A program made the translations under genes and the position numbers. This document shows positions 1 to 8,876 of a stretch of DNA of 64,000 bases, one piece after another. Location of the stretch: positions 1 through 64,000 of the forward strand of contig NZ_JBEBOY010000002.1 of the NCBI RefSeq assembly GCF_040396155.1, in the 5' to 3' direction. How positions within the stretch are numbered: the first letter of the stretch is position 1; every line of letters starts with the position of its first letter. This DNA comes from Tissierella praeacuta_A (GTDB taxonomy: Bacteria; Bacillota; Clostridia; Tissierellales; Tissierellaceae). Below the pieces are notes generated by a model. It was not told the origin of the DNA and did no database searches. It worked only from the letters and a program-made list of their open reading frames with translations.

Positions 1-52
1 GCACGTACGGTTCTGTAGAGGAGTATGGGCGGTGACGCCTATGTTTACTCAA
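1..52 (+). mobile_element. 3' end of a group II intron (domains V-VI)
   Basis: The window opens with GCACGTACGGTTC, the 3' strand of a group II intron domain V, the catalytic hairpin with the usual CACGTACGGTTC sequence. A second hairpin follows at about 21-50, with a GAGTA/TACTC outer stem, a GGGCG/CGCCT inner stem and a GTGA loop, as expected for domain VI. The domain V 5' strand and any intron-encoded reverse transcriptase lie upstream of the window. The exact 3' splice point cannot be fixed and lies near 46-53. Identity is confident because the domain V sequence is highly characteristic. Confidence 0.85.
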
Positions 53-116
53 GGAGGAGTTACAAAAGGAAATCAATAAGTTTGAGTTAAGGGAAGAAAA
101 CTTAAATAAGGAAAAA

Positions 117-3053
117 ATGAAATTAGAGGAATACTATGATTCAGTGAGCCTAATGTTTCCAGAAAGAATATTAGAGGATTTATTTGAGACAAAGAAAAGA
201 ACTGAGGAAGCTATAGATAGCTTAATTGAACAAAGAGAGATATATAAGGATATATTATCAGAACTTAGTAATGGTATAAATATATCCACATATGATTTAA
301 AAGCTAAAGAAAATAAAATCAAGGCTTTAGAGGAGAATATAGAAGAAAAGGAAAGATATGAGATAGAATTGGCAAGAAGAGTTTCCAAACAATTATTAGA
401 AAACTATGATGGTTCTTTACTTAATCATAGTTGGTTTACTAATAAATATAATAGTCTTATATATATAGAAGAAAAGAAGAAGAGTAATTTAGAAGATGTT
501 CAAAGGTTCATATGGGAGAAAAGTATAGATAAACTATTAAATAAAGAAGATTATTTTATTCCAAATAAAGATATAGTCCTAATAAAAGAGGGGATAAATG
601 GTATTGGAATCCATGCAGAAACAGGTGCTGAATATTTGAATGGATTAAATGATAAGGAGAAAGAAGAGATATTAGGATATTATCCTGGATTTCTATATTC
701 TGTAGTTATAGCAAATGAAAGGGATTGGGAGTTAATAGATAAGAACATTGGCAGAGGATTATTTTTGAATAATATGGTACCAATTTATATTCGTTCTGAA
801 ATGAAATCAAGGGATAATTCATTTAAGGTTATCCTCGGTAAAGCCTACGAATTGGTAGAGAAATCTAGTTATGAATCTTGGAAAGCTCATATGGAAGAAG
901 AATTTAAAGAATTGGCCGATACAGAAAATAATATAAGAAAAGATTTAAATAATATAGAAAACATAAAGCAAGAATTAATATTTATTGCCAAAAATGATAC
1001 TGCTTATATATTAAATCAGAGATTAAAGGATTTTAAAAAGGATATATTAGAAATTACTGATAAAATAAAAACTTATGAGGAAGAAAAATTAAATTACGAG
1101 AATTTAATCTATAGAATCGAGAAAGAATTAAATAGAAATAATATTGAACTGGATAATATAAATTTTTCTGTTCAGAGAATTCAAGCATATATAAAGATGG
1201 TAAAGGAAGTTGAAAAAGAGAGAATAGAGATACTTAAAATTAAAGAAAATTTAAGTCAGATAAATATTGAAACTTCAAATCTTCAATATGATAATGAGAG
1301 TGTACAGGATAATCAGAATAGAGTAAGAGAGTCTTATAATGAGTGGAAAGTTAAGATTAAATATATAATAGAGGATTTAAAATCTGTTTCTAAAGATGTT
1401 GTATATGAACCTAAAATTGATTACGATTATATAAACTTTAAAATACCAGATTTTTCTGCATCTAATGATATTTTGAGAGTATTGATAAAAGAGAGGAAGG
1501 TTTTAGAAGAAGATATCCGGACTAAGAATAATAAAATTGTTAAAATAGATGCAGACATTGAATATTTAAATAAGGACATTAGTCGAAATATTAAAGAACT
1601 GATAAAATTAGATAATAATTGGATTAGATATCCTAAACTAAAACTTTCACCAAATGAGATAATTATGAAGATAGAAGAAATAAAGAAAGCCATTAAAATA
1701 CTTGAAAAAGAGAGGGAAAATATAAAGTCAGTTTTAGATAGCTCACTTGGAAGCATTGGAACAATAAAGGAAGTATTTGAAACTAAAGGGAAACAAATAC
1801 TAAAGGACCATAAAAGATCACCTATTATCTTAGAAATTGAAAATTTTTCTAGTGAGATAGATATTGTAAATAGGGATATAGAATCTAATAAAAAATATTT
1901 AACTCTTTGCATTGAAGAAATAGAAAAAAATAAGGATACTAAATATAGATTACAGAATAATTTAGCTAAGATAAAAACTGGATATGAGCTAGAGTGGACT
2001 AAAGGTAAGATGGATAGGATATTAAAGGAGAAGATTCAGAATAATGCAGATTTAATAGTTGATGATTGGATTCATAGATGTTTAAGTAATGAAAGGGAAA
2101 TCAAGAAAACTGTAGACGAAGGAGAAAGATATAGAAGTGAGTTTATCAAAAAAATAAATATTAGGCTAGAAGAAGATAAGCTAAAGGAGCAAATTGTTTC
2201 CACAGTAAAGGAAGCAAATATCAATAATTTTAAAAATAATATAATATCCTTTAGAAGCATGAAAAGTCATTTTGAGAATGAAATCCTTACTTTGTCTAAG
2301 GATAAGGAAAAGGCTGAAAATGCTATGAAACAATGGAGTGATAGAGCATCTATATATGTAATTAGAATGATAGAGGGTTTAAAGGATATGGTAGCTAGTA
2401 TGAATTATACCAATGAGCAGGATTATGTATTTCCTCTAGTTAAGCTAAAGGGAGCAGATAGACTTCCTAAGGCAGAATCTGAAATTATACATTTGTTAGA
2501 GGAATATTTTGTGGAGTCCATAACTAAGATTTTAGAAACAAATGAGAATATAGATAAGATAGATGGTAAAATATTAAATGAATTAATGGGGGATAAAGTT
2601 ATATTTTCCAAGGCATTACAGGGGAGATATCCGACATTATTAGTATATAAAATGTCAGAGAAAAATGAATTTAAGTTTGCCAGACCTAGAGAAGAATATT
2701 ATACAACTTGGGAAGCTATTAATAAAGGTGAGGGAGATTTACCGGAAGGCAGTGGGGGACAAACTCTTTCTGTAAATACATTTGTAATAATGATGATTAT
2801 GAGTTTTAAGAAAAAGCATATTGGAAATGAAAATCCTTCTACTGTATTGATTTTAGATAATCCCTTTGGTAAGGCTTCTGCTAAGCATGTATTAGATCCG
2901 ATATTTGAAATAGCAGATAAATTGAATTTCCAGCTAATATGCTTTGCGGCTCCTGAAATAATTAAAGTTGAAATAAGCGAGAGGTTTCCAATTTTTTGGG
3001 AACTAAAGATTGAGGATGGAAAGGTAATACATGGAGGGAGAATAATAAAATGA
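117..3053 (+). CDS. SMC/SbcC/MukB-like coiled-coil ATPase, C-terminal part (split by group II intron)
   Basis: This is a 978-residue protein from the first ATG. It is almost entirely Lys/Glu-rich coiled coil with a possible hinge-like globular stretch near residues 150-240. The C-terminus carries an ABC/SMC-type signature (GSGGQ, about 878-882) and a Walker B-like VLILDNPFG (about 908-916), then a D-loop-like region. No Walker A motif (GxxGxGKS/T) is visible, so the N-terminal ATPase half is missing. The frame stays open upstream of the ATG back to about 36, through a Lys/Glu-rich heptad-like stretch, up to the end of the group II intron. The real gene therefore probably starts before the intron and is joined by splicing. 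A weak AAGGA before the ATG could also allow internal initiation. Related ATPases act in DNA repair, condensation or plasmid/phage defence. Which applies here cannot be told without the upstream genes. Confidence 0.75.
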   Translation: MKLEEYYDSVSLMFPERILEDLFETKKRTEEAIDSLIEQREIYKDILSELSNGINISTYDLKAKENKIKALEENIEEKERYEIELARRVSKQLLENYDGSLLNHSWFTNKYNSLIYIEEKKKSNLEDVQRFIWEKSIDKLLNKEDYFIPNKDIVLIKEGINGIGIHAETGAEYLNGLNDKEKEEILGYYPGFLYSVVIANERDWELIDKNIGRGLFLNNMVPIYIRSEMKSRDNSFKVILGKAYELVEKSSYESWKAHMEEEFKELADTENNIRKDLNNIENIKQELIFIAKNDTAYILNQRLKDFKKDILEITDKIKTYEEEKLNYENLIYRIEKELNRNNIELDNINFSVQRIQAYIKMVKEVEKERIEILKIKENLSQINIETSNLQYDNESVQDNQNRVRESYNEWKVKIKYIIEDLKSVSKDVVYEPKIDYDYINFKIPDFSASNDILRVLIKERKVLEEDIRTKNNKIVKIDADIEYLNKDISRNIKELIKLDNNWIRYPKLKLSPNEIIMKIEEIKKAIKILEKERENIKSVLDSSLGSIGTIKEVFETKGKQILKDHKRSPIILEIENFSSEIDIVNRDIESNKKYLTLCIEEIEKNKDTKYRLQNNLAKIKTGYELEWTKGKMDRILKEKIQNNADLIVDDWIHRCLSNEREIKKTVDEGERYRSEFIKKINIRLEEDKLKEQIVSTVKEANINNFKNNIISFRSMKSHFENEILTLSKDKEKAENAMKQWSDRASIYVIRMIEGLKDMVASMNYTNEQDYVFPLVKLKGADRLPKAESEIIHLLEEYFVESITKILETNENIDKIDGKILNELMGDKVIFSKALQGRYPTLLVYKMSEKNEFKFARPREEYYTTWEAINKGEGDLPEGSGGQTLSVNTFVIMMIMSFKKKHIGNENPSTVLILDNPFGKASAKHVLDPIFEIADKLNFQLICFAAPEIIKVEISERFPIFWELKIEDGKVIHGGRIIK
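2414..2435 (+). repeat. 22-bp exact repeat, copy 1 (inside ATPase gene)
   Basis: The 22 bases beginning TGAGCAGGATTATG are repeated exactly at 3105-3126, downstream of the same gene. Here they encode EQDYVFP of the ATPase. Confidence 0.8.
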
Positions 3054-3104
3054 TAAAGAAGTTAATTAAGTTTATCAATTCTTAATTCCTTATATTCTTT
3101 ATTT

Positions 3105-3126
3105 TGAGCAGGATTATGTATTTCCT
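3105..3126 (+). repeat. 22-bp exact repeat, copy 2 (intergenic)
   Basis: This is an exact second copy of 2414-2435, sitting between the ATPase and the fusion receptor. In the matching frame it reads EQDYVFP and continues about eight more codons to a TAA. It may be a relic of a duplicated or paralogous ATPase gene. Confidence 0.75.
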
Positions 3127-3148
3127 TTTAATTATGAAGGTCTTGTGA

Positions 3149-3181
3149 TATAATTCTAACATGTAAGAATAATTTCTAACA
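3149..3181 (+). promoter_or_regulatory. Promoter -10 overlapped by TTCTAACA operator half-sites
   Basis: A TATAAT -10 box lies at 3149-3154; the -35 is weak. Directly downstream are TTCTAACA (3154-3161) and TGTAAGAA (3162-3169), forming a near-palindrome, and a third half-site TTCTAACA at 3174-3181 just before the AGGAGG of the fusion gene. The same half-sites occur at 10015-10045 between the ArsR-type regulator and oppA. A repressor bound here would cover the transcription start. That the two sites share a regulator is inference. Confidence 0.5.
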
Positions 3182-3193
3182 TAGGAGGCTGCC

Positions 3194-5659
3194 ATGATTA
3201 AGGAATGGAGAAATAAATGGAACTCAAAAAGAGTAGAAAATATTGATAAAATTAATTTAGATGGTACAGGAGAGGTAAATGAAAAGTTTTTAAAAATAGG
3301 GATGATAAAACAAAATGAAGAAAATTTATTATATAATCTAAATATAAAGATTCAGGATTCAAATAATCAAACAGAAAGCTTAACAAGTATAATAGAAGCC
3401 CTATCAATAAAAACAGAAGAACAAATAGCATTTATATCTAAAGTAGTTGAAGAGATAGGTAATTACTCTGCTATGGCTGAAGAGCTGAATGCCAGTTCAA
3501 ATACATCATATGAAACAGCAAAAAACACTCTTAGAGTAGTAGATGAAGGAAGTAAGGCTTTGTATAATACAATTCATTCAATGGATGATATAAAGCAGTC
3601 TATATCTTCTGTAATGGCAGAAATAAATGGATTAAAATCATCTACTGTTCAAATTGATAATATATTGAATATAATCAGGGATATAGCTAAACAAACTAAT
3701 TTATTGTCTTTAAATGCTAGTATAGAAGCTGCTAGAGCAGGAGAGGCAGGACGAGGGTTTGCTGTTGTAGCCAATGAAGTAAAGGAATTGGCAGAGAAAA
3801 GTACAAAATCTGCAAATGACATTTCATCTATAATTAAGAATATAAATATAAATGTAGCTAGAACTATAGATGCTATAGAAAAGAGTAATGAAAAAATAAT
3901 AGAAGGCTCTGAAATTGCAGAAGAATCAAATCTCTCATTTAAAAAAATTGAAATGGCTATAGAATCAATGTTAGAAACCATAGACGAAATAAATAATGCT
4001 ATAACAATACAGACCAATAGTTTGGAAGAAATAGTAAGTTCTACAGATGAAATGTCAAATATATCCGAGAAGGCTATGTCCATGGTAGAGAGTGCATTGC
4101 TCAATACGCAATTTACTAAATCTGCCTTAGTAGCATTACATCAAGTAGCTAATCTATTAAATGGAATGACTAAGGAGCTAATTGGCGAGATAGATGAGCA
4201 GGAGAAAAAGGAAATTACAATAAGACATAACTTATCAGAATCTATATTTACCCTTGATCCAGCAATGGTAAATACAATGGAAAATATGAGGTTTTTAATG
4301 AATATACATACAGGATTATTGACTACAAGTGAAACTGGTGATGTACTGCCATCTTTGGCTAAGAATTGGTATGTAGAAGATGATAATCTGACTTGGATAT
4401 TTAATCTTAAAAATAATGCTATATTTCATAACGGTAAGAAAATTTGCAGCAGAGATGTAAAGTATTCATTGGAAAGAATGTTATTGCCAGAACTTAAATC
4501 TCCTAATACTTGGTTTATAGATTATATAGAAGGAGCAAAGGAATATATTGATGGTAAGGCAAGAGAAGTTACTGGAATAAAAGTATTAAGTGATTATAGA
4601 TTATCCATTAAACTATCAGAACCTTTTAGCGGATTTTTAATGTTTTTATCACAGATTTCTTGTGCAGTGATGGATCCAGAGGAATTAAAGAAAGGCAATA
4701 TAGTAGGATGTGGTCCGTATATACTTAAAAGTTATAATGATAATATTTATAGATTAAAGGCTTTTGAAAATTACATAGGTGGAAGACCTTATTGTGATAT
4801 CATGGAGATAGTGAGTAATGATGCAAAGCCTTTAAATAATTTTTTAGATAATAAATATGATTTTTATGTAGTTCAAGGTAAATCAGAGCTAGATAGATTA
4901 AAGAAGAATAAATACCTTAAAAATTTTAAGAGTACAGAATTATTGGCCACATTATATTTAGGATTTAAGATAAAAAATGAAGATTCTAGTTATACATTAA
5001 AACCAGTTAGACAGGCCATTAATCATGCTATAAATAAGAAAAGAATTATCGATGAAGTAGCAGGAAGTCTTGCATCAGAGGCAAAATGCATGATCCCTCC
5101 AGGATTAATACCATATGACCATGTTAAGGGATATGAATATAATCCTGAAAAAGCAAAGGCGATATTAAAGCAGAACAATGTAAATCTAAGTCGACCTTTA
5201 AATATTTTGTGTGGAGAGAGTATTAATCCATTATTTAAATTTGTGGAGGAGGATTTAAATAATATAGGAATTAAATGTAAGTATAATCAAGTATCAAATA
5301 AGGAATTTGCAAATTCAGCTAATTTATATAAGGGGTATGACATATATATGTATGGTTGGTATGCAGATGCAGTGGAACCTTCTTCATTTATAGAACCTTT
5401 ATTTTCTCCAACTAGTGCATCTAATTTTAGTGGATATAATAATGAACAAGTTATGAGATTGCTTAAAATGGCAAAAGCCACAGTAAATCCTATGAAACGA
5501 TTAGAATATTATAAAGAAATACAAAGCATAATATCTGATGATGCACCTTGTATACCTTTATATCATCCACATAATGGAGTTTGCACTCAAGATGGAATAA
5601 CAAATGTAAATCTTTCCTCATTAGCTATGATTAAATTTGACAACATAATAAAAGAATAG
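3194..5659 (+). CDS. Cytosolic fusion: methyl-accepting chemotaxis signalling domain + family 5 peptide-binding domain
   Basis: This 821-residue protein has no signal peptide and no membrane segment. Residues about 60-330 are a chemoreceptor signalling domain with the conserved hairpin tip (QTNLLSLNASIEAARAGEAG, about 163-182), which contacts CheA/CheW. Residues about 337-821 are an SBP_bac_5 (OppA/DppA-like) domain with typical DPAMVNT, LTWIFNLKNNAIFHNGK and RQAINHAINKKRI segments. OppA proteins are normally extracytoplasmic lipoproteins feeding an ABC permease, so a soluble version joined to a receptor tip is most simply a sensor of imported peptide. The start ATG has AGGAGG seven bases upstream. 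The gene stands alone between the ATPase and a terminator, about 7 kb from an opp operon that shares its operator-like half-sites. Domain calls are confident; ligand and role are inferred. Confidence 0.88.
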   Translation: MIKEWRNKWNSKRVENIDKINLDGTGEVNEKFLKIGMIKQNEENLLYNLNIKIQDSNNQTESLTSIIEALSIKTEEQIAFISKVVEEIGNYSAMAEELNASSNTSYETAKNTLRVVDEGSKALYNTIHSMDDIKQSISSVMAEINGLKSSTVQIDNILNIIRDIAKQTNLLSLNASIEAARAGEAGRGFAVVANEVKELAEKSTKSANDISSIIKNININVARTIDAIEKSNEKIIEGSEIAEESNLSFKKIEMAIESMLETIDEINNAITIQTNSLEEIVSSTDEMSNISEKAMSMVESALLNTQFTKSALVALHQVANLLNGMTKELIGEIDEQEKKEITIRHNLSESIFTLDPAMVNTMENMRFLMNIHTGLLTTSETGDVLPSLAKNWYVEDDNLTWIFNLKNNAIFHNGKKICSRDVKYSLERMLLPELKSPNTWFIDYIEGAKEYIDGKAREVTGIKVLSDYRLSIKLSEPFSGFLMFLSQISCAVMDPEELKKGNIVGCGPYILKSYNDNIYRLKAFENYIGGRPYCDIMEIVSNDAKPLNNFLDNKYDFYVVQGKSELDRLKKNKYLKNFKSTELLATLYLGFKIKNEDSSYTLKPVRQAINHAINKKRIIDEVAGSLASEAKCMIPPGLIPYDHVKGYEYNPEKAKAILKQNNVNLSRPLNILCGESINPLFKFVEEDLNNIGIKCKYNQVSNKEFANSANLYKGYDIYMYGWYADAVEPSSFIEPLFSPTSASNFSGYNNEQVMRLLKMAKATVNPMKRLEYYKEIQSIISDDAPCIPLYHPHNGVCTQDGITNVNLSSLAMIKFDNIIKE

Positions 5660-5667
5660 AAGTAAAG

Positions 5668-5700
5668 AAAGGGACAGCTTATAATTTTCTGTCCCTTTTT
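5668..5700 (+). terminator. Rho-independent terminator
   Basis: The stem is GGGACAG (5671-5677) with CTGTCCC (5689-5695) followed by a T run. It lies nine bases after the fusion receptor stop. The A-rich left flank also lets it serve the convergent yihY gene. Confidence 0.85.
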
Positions 5701-5711
5701 CAACCTGATTT

Positions 5712-6572
5712 CTAACTATCTAATGATCTTAAAGTTGCATTAATTTCTCCGCCCATTATAATAACGATACTGCTTATATAAAGCCATATAAGTAGGACGA
5801 TTATACCTCCCAAACTACCATAGGTTTTTCCATAATTACCAAAATTATTTACATAATAGGAAAAGATTGTAGATGTGATTATCCATCCAATAGATGTAAA
5901 AACAGCACCAGGTATTGCATGTTTAAAGCTAATTTTATGATCATTTTTAATGGATGGGACAAATCTATATAATAAAGTAAATATAAAAATCATAGAAAAT
6001 AAGGATATAGTCACCCTAAAATATTTCCAAAAAGAAATAAATTTTTTGGTGATTCCTAGGAATTCAAATATTCTATTGCCTAAAACTTCACCGAAGACCA
6101 AAGTAAGGAGTACTAGAAGAAGTAATGCCAATAATGCTATAGTAAACAATACAGCTATTCCTCTTAATTCAAGATAAGTTCTAGTTTCTTCTACATCATA
6201 GGCTTTATTTAATACACGAATGAGAGCTAAGATACCTTTAGATGCAGCCCAGATACCGGTTATAGCACTTAAGGAAAGTAAAGTTTCATTACTAGTAACT
6301 ATAGTTTCGATTAGCAAGGTATAGATTAGCCTTTGTGTGTCTAATGGCAATAATACTATTATGCTATGTAATACATCTTCTCTGGCAATAGATGTATAGC
6401 TTAATATATTTAGAAAAAATATAAGAAATGGAAAAGCAGATAATACCAAAAAATATGATAGCTGTGCACCTATGGCAGTGACACTATCATCCTTCATTCT
6501 AAAAATAAGTTCTTTTAAAAATTTTGCGTAATTATTATTATGTTTATTTAGCCAATTTAACAATATGTCCAC
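5712..6572 (-). CDS. YihY/BrkB family inner-membrane protein
   Basis: This is a 286-residue integral membrane protein with about six hydrophobic helices. The family-type N-terminal region (DDSVTAIGAQLSYFLVLSAFPF) and the C-terminal GGIIVLLIWLYISSIVIIMGGEINA are typical of the YihY (formerly 'virulence factor BrkB') family. The family is widespread but its molecular function is unsettled, and older ribonuclease BN naming is wrong. The gene is convergent with the fusion receptor and ends close to the shared terminator. The start ATG follows AGGAGGTGGAC on the minus strand. Confidence 0.9.
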   Translation of the reverse strand: MDILLNWLNKHNNNYAKFLKELIFRMKDDSVTAIGAQLSYFLVLSAFPFLIFFLNILSYTSIAREDVLHSIIVLLPLDTQRLIYTLLIETIVTSNETLLSLSAITGIWAASKGILALIRVLNKAYDVEETRTYLELRGIAVLFTIALLALLLLVLLTLVFGEVLGNRIFEFLGITKKFISFWKYFRVTISLFSMIFIFTLLYRFVPSIKNDHKISFKHAIPGAVFTSIGWIITSTIFSYYVNNFGNYGKTYGSLGGIIVLLIWLYISSIVIIMGGEINATLRSLDS

Positions 6573-6676
6573 CTCCTGCTATCAATGTATTATTATTTTA
6601 TCATATAAATATATATTTAAACAGTATAGATGAAAGTAAAATACAGAAGTTAAGAAATAATTTGGTAAATTTTGTA

Positions 6677-6703
6677 TAAAGAAAAGCAGAAATTTGTCGA
6701 CTA
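6677..6703 (+). promoter_or_regulatory. Candidate sigma-D (FliA/sigma-28) promoter of chemoreceptor gene
   Basis: TAAA (6677-6680), a 15-base spacer and GTCGACTA (6696-6703) resemble the sigma-D consensus TAAA-N15-GCCGATAT. The better copy before flaG (33899-33925) has the same spacing and the same GTCGA core. The match is partial, so confidence is moderate. Confidence 0.4.
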
Positions 6704-6810
6704 CTATTATAGTAGAGCTTTATTACAAAGAGCTATCTTGATTTAATATTATGGAAGGATAACCATTAAACCAAACTATGAATTAGACTACAGAACAGGA
6801 GGCGTATAGG

Positions 6811-8817
6811 ATGAAATCAATAAAATCAAGATTAGTAATTATATTTACAGCAATTATATTTATCCTAACAGCAGGATTAGGATTTATATCAATTAAAACC
6901 ATGGGTAACAGTCTTATGGAGGATGCTCATTATAATTTAAGGAGTATTGCAGAGGCAAATGCCAGATACATAGAAGCAAAGGTAAGTGAAGAAATTGAAT
7001 ATGTTCAAGGACTTGCTCAGAATCCAATGATAACAGATGAGGAAATCTCATTGGAAAAGAGACTTGCATTTTTAGAAAAAGAAGCAAAGAGGACAGGATA
7101 TATTAGTTTTATTTTTGCAGATAAAGATGGAAATGGAAGTGAATTAAGTACCAAAGGTGCTGAATATAGAGTTGGTGATAGAGATTATTTTATAAGGGCC
7201 ATGAAAGGTGAAGATGTGATATCAGATGTTATTATGAGTAAGGATACCGGTGAGCCAGTTATGGTATATGCATCACCAGTCTATGTAGGAGGAGTACAAA
7301 CTGGAGTATTGCTTGGAGTGGCAGATGCTTTTGTTCTAAGTGATATTGTAGATGAAATTAAATATATGGAAACAGGCGGCGGCTATATAATTAATGGTGA
7401 AGGCACCGTTGTAGCAGATGAAGATAGAGATTTAATTGTTGAACAATTTAATTTTATAGAACGTGGTGAGGATAATAAGGAATTAGCAGAGCTTACAGAA
7501 AATGAAATGCTAAAGAGAGAAATAGGCAGTGGAGAATATAAGACTTTCACTGGAGTAGAAAAGATAGTAGGCTTTTCCCCTATTAAAGGAACTCCTTGGA
7601 TAATGGTAATAGGAATTAAAGCTGATGAAGTACTAAGTGAAGTAAATAAAATGAAAGAATATTTATGTATTGCAGCTTTTATTGGAGTAGCTATAGGTGC
7701 TGTAGTTACCTATTTTGTAAGTAAAACTATTACAAAGCCTATTGTTGATGTGGCTACAAATTTACAAAAGTTATCTGAATATGATTTTTCATTTGATGAA
7801 AATAATAATATGAATAAATATTCAATGAGAAAAGATGAGATAGGAACTGCTAGTAAAGCATTAGATATAATGCAGCAGAATATAGTGGAACTCTTATCTA
7901 ATATTACTCATGCATCAGAAACTGTATCGGCAACAGCTGAAGAACTAACTGCAACAGCACAGGAAACAGGGGTTGCCTCTGGTGAAGTAGCAAGGACTAT
8001 TGAAGAAATTGCAAGAGGAGCAGGAGAGCAAGCACATGAAACAGAAGTTTCTGCATCTAATGTTGAAGTACTAGGAAACTTATTGGAACAAAATCAGCAA
8101 TATACTATAGAATTAAATGCAGCGGCAGAAGAGATTAATAAAGAGAAAAATGAAGGTTTTATTATTCTTAAAGAGTTAATAGAAAATACTAGAAAAACTG
8201 ATGAGACAACAGAAAATGTTTATAATATTATACTAGGTAATAATGAAAGTGCAGAAAAAATAGAAAGTGCCAGCACTATGATTCAAAGTATAGCGGAACA
8301 GACTAATCTATTGGCACTTAATGCTGCTATTGAAGCTGCTAGGGCAGGAGAACATGGCAGAGGATTTGCAGTTGTAGCAGAAGAGATTAGGAAGCTTGCA
8401 GAGCAATCTAACAACTTTACAAATGAAATCCAAGAAGTTATCCAAGAATTAAAGATAAGATCTGAAGATGCAGTAGAAAGCATAAAAGGAGCAAGAGAAA
8501 TAACCGAATCTCAGTCAGAAAGTGTTAAACAGACAGAAGAAAAGTTTGAAATGATAGCATCTTCCATAGAAATTACAGGAGAAGTAATCAAAAAAATTAC
8601 ACAATCAGTAGAAACTATGGAAGAAAATAAAAATACTTTATTGGATTTGATGCAAAACTTATCATCTATTGCAGAGGAAAATGCAGCAGGAACAGAGGAG
8701 GCATCTGCTTCTATGGAAGAACAAGCTGCATCCATTGAGGAAGTAGCAAATGCTAGTCAAGAGTTAGCACATATTGCAGAAGAACTTCAATCCCTCATCG
8801 GTAAGTTTAGGATATAG
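6811..8817 (+). CDS. Methyl-accepting chemotaxis protein with dCache sensor
   Basis: This is a 668-residue transmembrane chemoreceptor. TM1 is at about 9-30, an extracellular dCache_1-like ligand domain at about 35-275 (with DKDGNGS, VGDRDYF and PVYVGGVQTGVLLG), TM2 at about 283-304, then HAMP, then the cytoplasmic methylation and signalling helices. The tip QTNLLALNAAIEAARAGEHG (about 495-514) is canonical. The cache domain type commonly binds amino acids or small organic molecules; the ligand here is unknown. AGGAGG precedes the ATG by eight bases. A sigma-D-like promoter lies about 130 bases upstream, linking it to the motility regulon. Confidence 0.93.
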   Translation: MKSIKSRLVIIFTAIIFILTAGLGFISIKTMGNSLMEDAHYNLRSIAEANARYIEAKVSEEIEYVQGLAQNPMITDEEISLEKRLAFLEKEAKRTGYISFIFADKDGNGSELSTKGAEYRVGDRDYFIRAMKGEDVISDVIMSKDTGEPVMVYASPVYVGGVQTGVLLGVADAFVLSDIVDEIKYMETGGGYIINGEGTVVADEDRDLIVEQFNFIERGEDNKELAELTENEMLKREIGSGEYKTFTGVEKIVGFSPIKGTPWIMVIGIKADEVLSEVNKMKEYLCIAAFIGVAIGAVVTYFVSKTITKPIVDVATNLQKLSEYDFSFDENNNMNKYSMRKDEIGTASKALDIMQQNIVELLSNITHASETVSATAEELTATAQETGVASGEVARTIEEIARGAGEQAHETEVSASNVEVLGNLLEQNQQYTIELNAAAEEINKEKNEGFIILKELIENTRKTDETTENVYNIILGNNESAEKIESASTMIQSIAEQTNLLALNAAIEAARAGEHGRGFAVVAEEIRKLAEQSNNFTNEIQEVIQELKIRSEDAVESIKGAREITESQSESVKQTEEKFEMIASSIEITGEVIKKITQSVETMEENKNTLLDLMQNLSSIAEENAAGTEEASASMEEQAASIEEVANASQELAHIAEELQSLIGKFRI

Positions 8818-8829
8818 ATAGATAAATTA

Positions 8830-8876
8830 AAATAAGTATCATTTTTGGTGCCAGGCACCAAAAATGATACTTATTT
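8830..8876. terminator. Perfect 23-bp hairpin between convergent genes (bidirectional terminator)
   Basis: Arms 8830-8852 and 8854-8876 are exact reverse complements around a single A. The core is GGTGCCAGGCACC flanked by A and T tracts, so it can end transcription both ways. It sits just after the chemoreceptor and overlaps the stop codon of the ArsR-type regulator. Confidence 0.8.

Noticed and set aside
117..3053. Complete Wadjet-type defence operon
   Set aside because: The ATPase could belong to such a system, but no JetA, JetB or JetD-like gene follows and the upstream part is outside the window.
6704..6800. c-di-GMP riboswitch before the chemoreceptor
   Set aside because: Considered because such genes often have one, but the conserved GEMM sequence blocks are absent.
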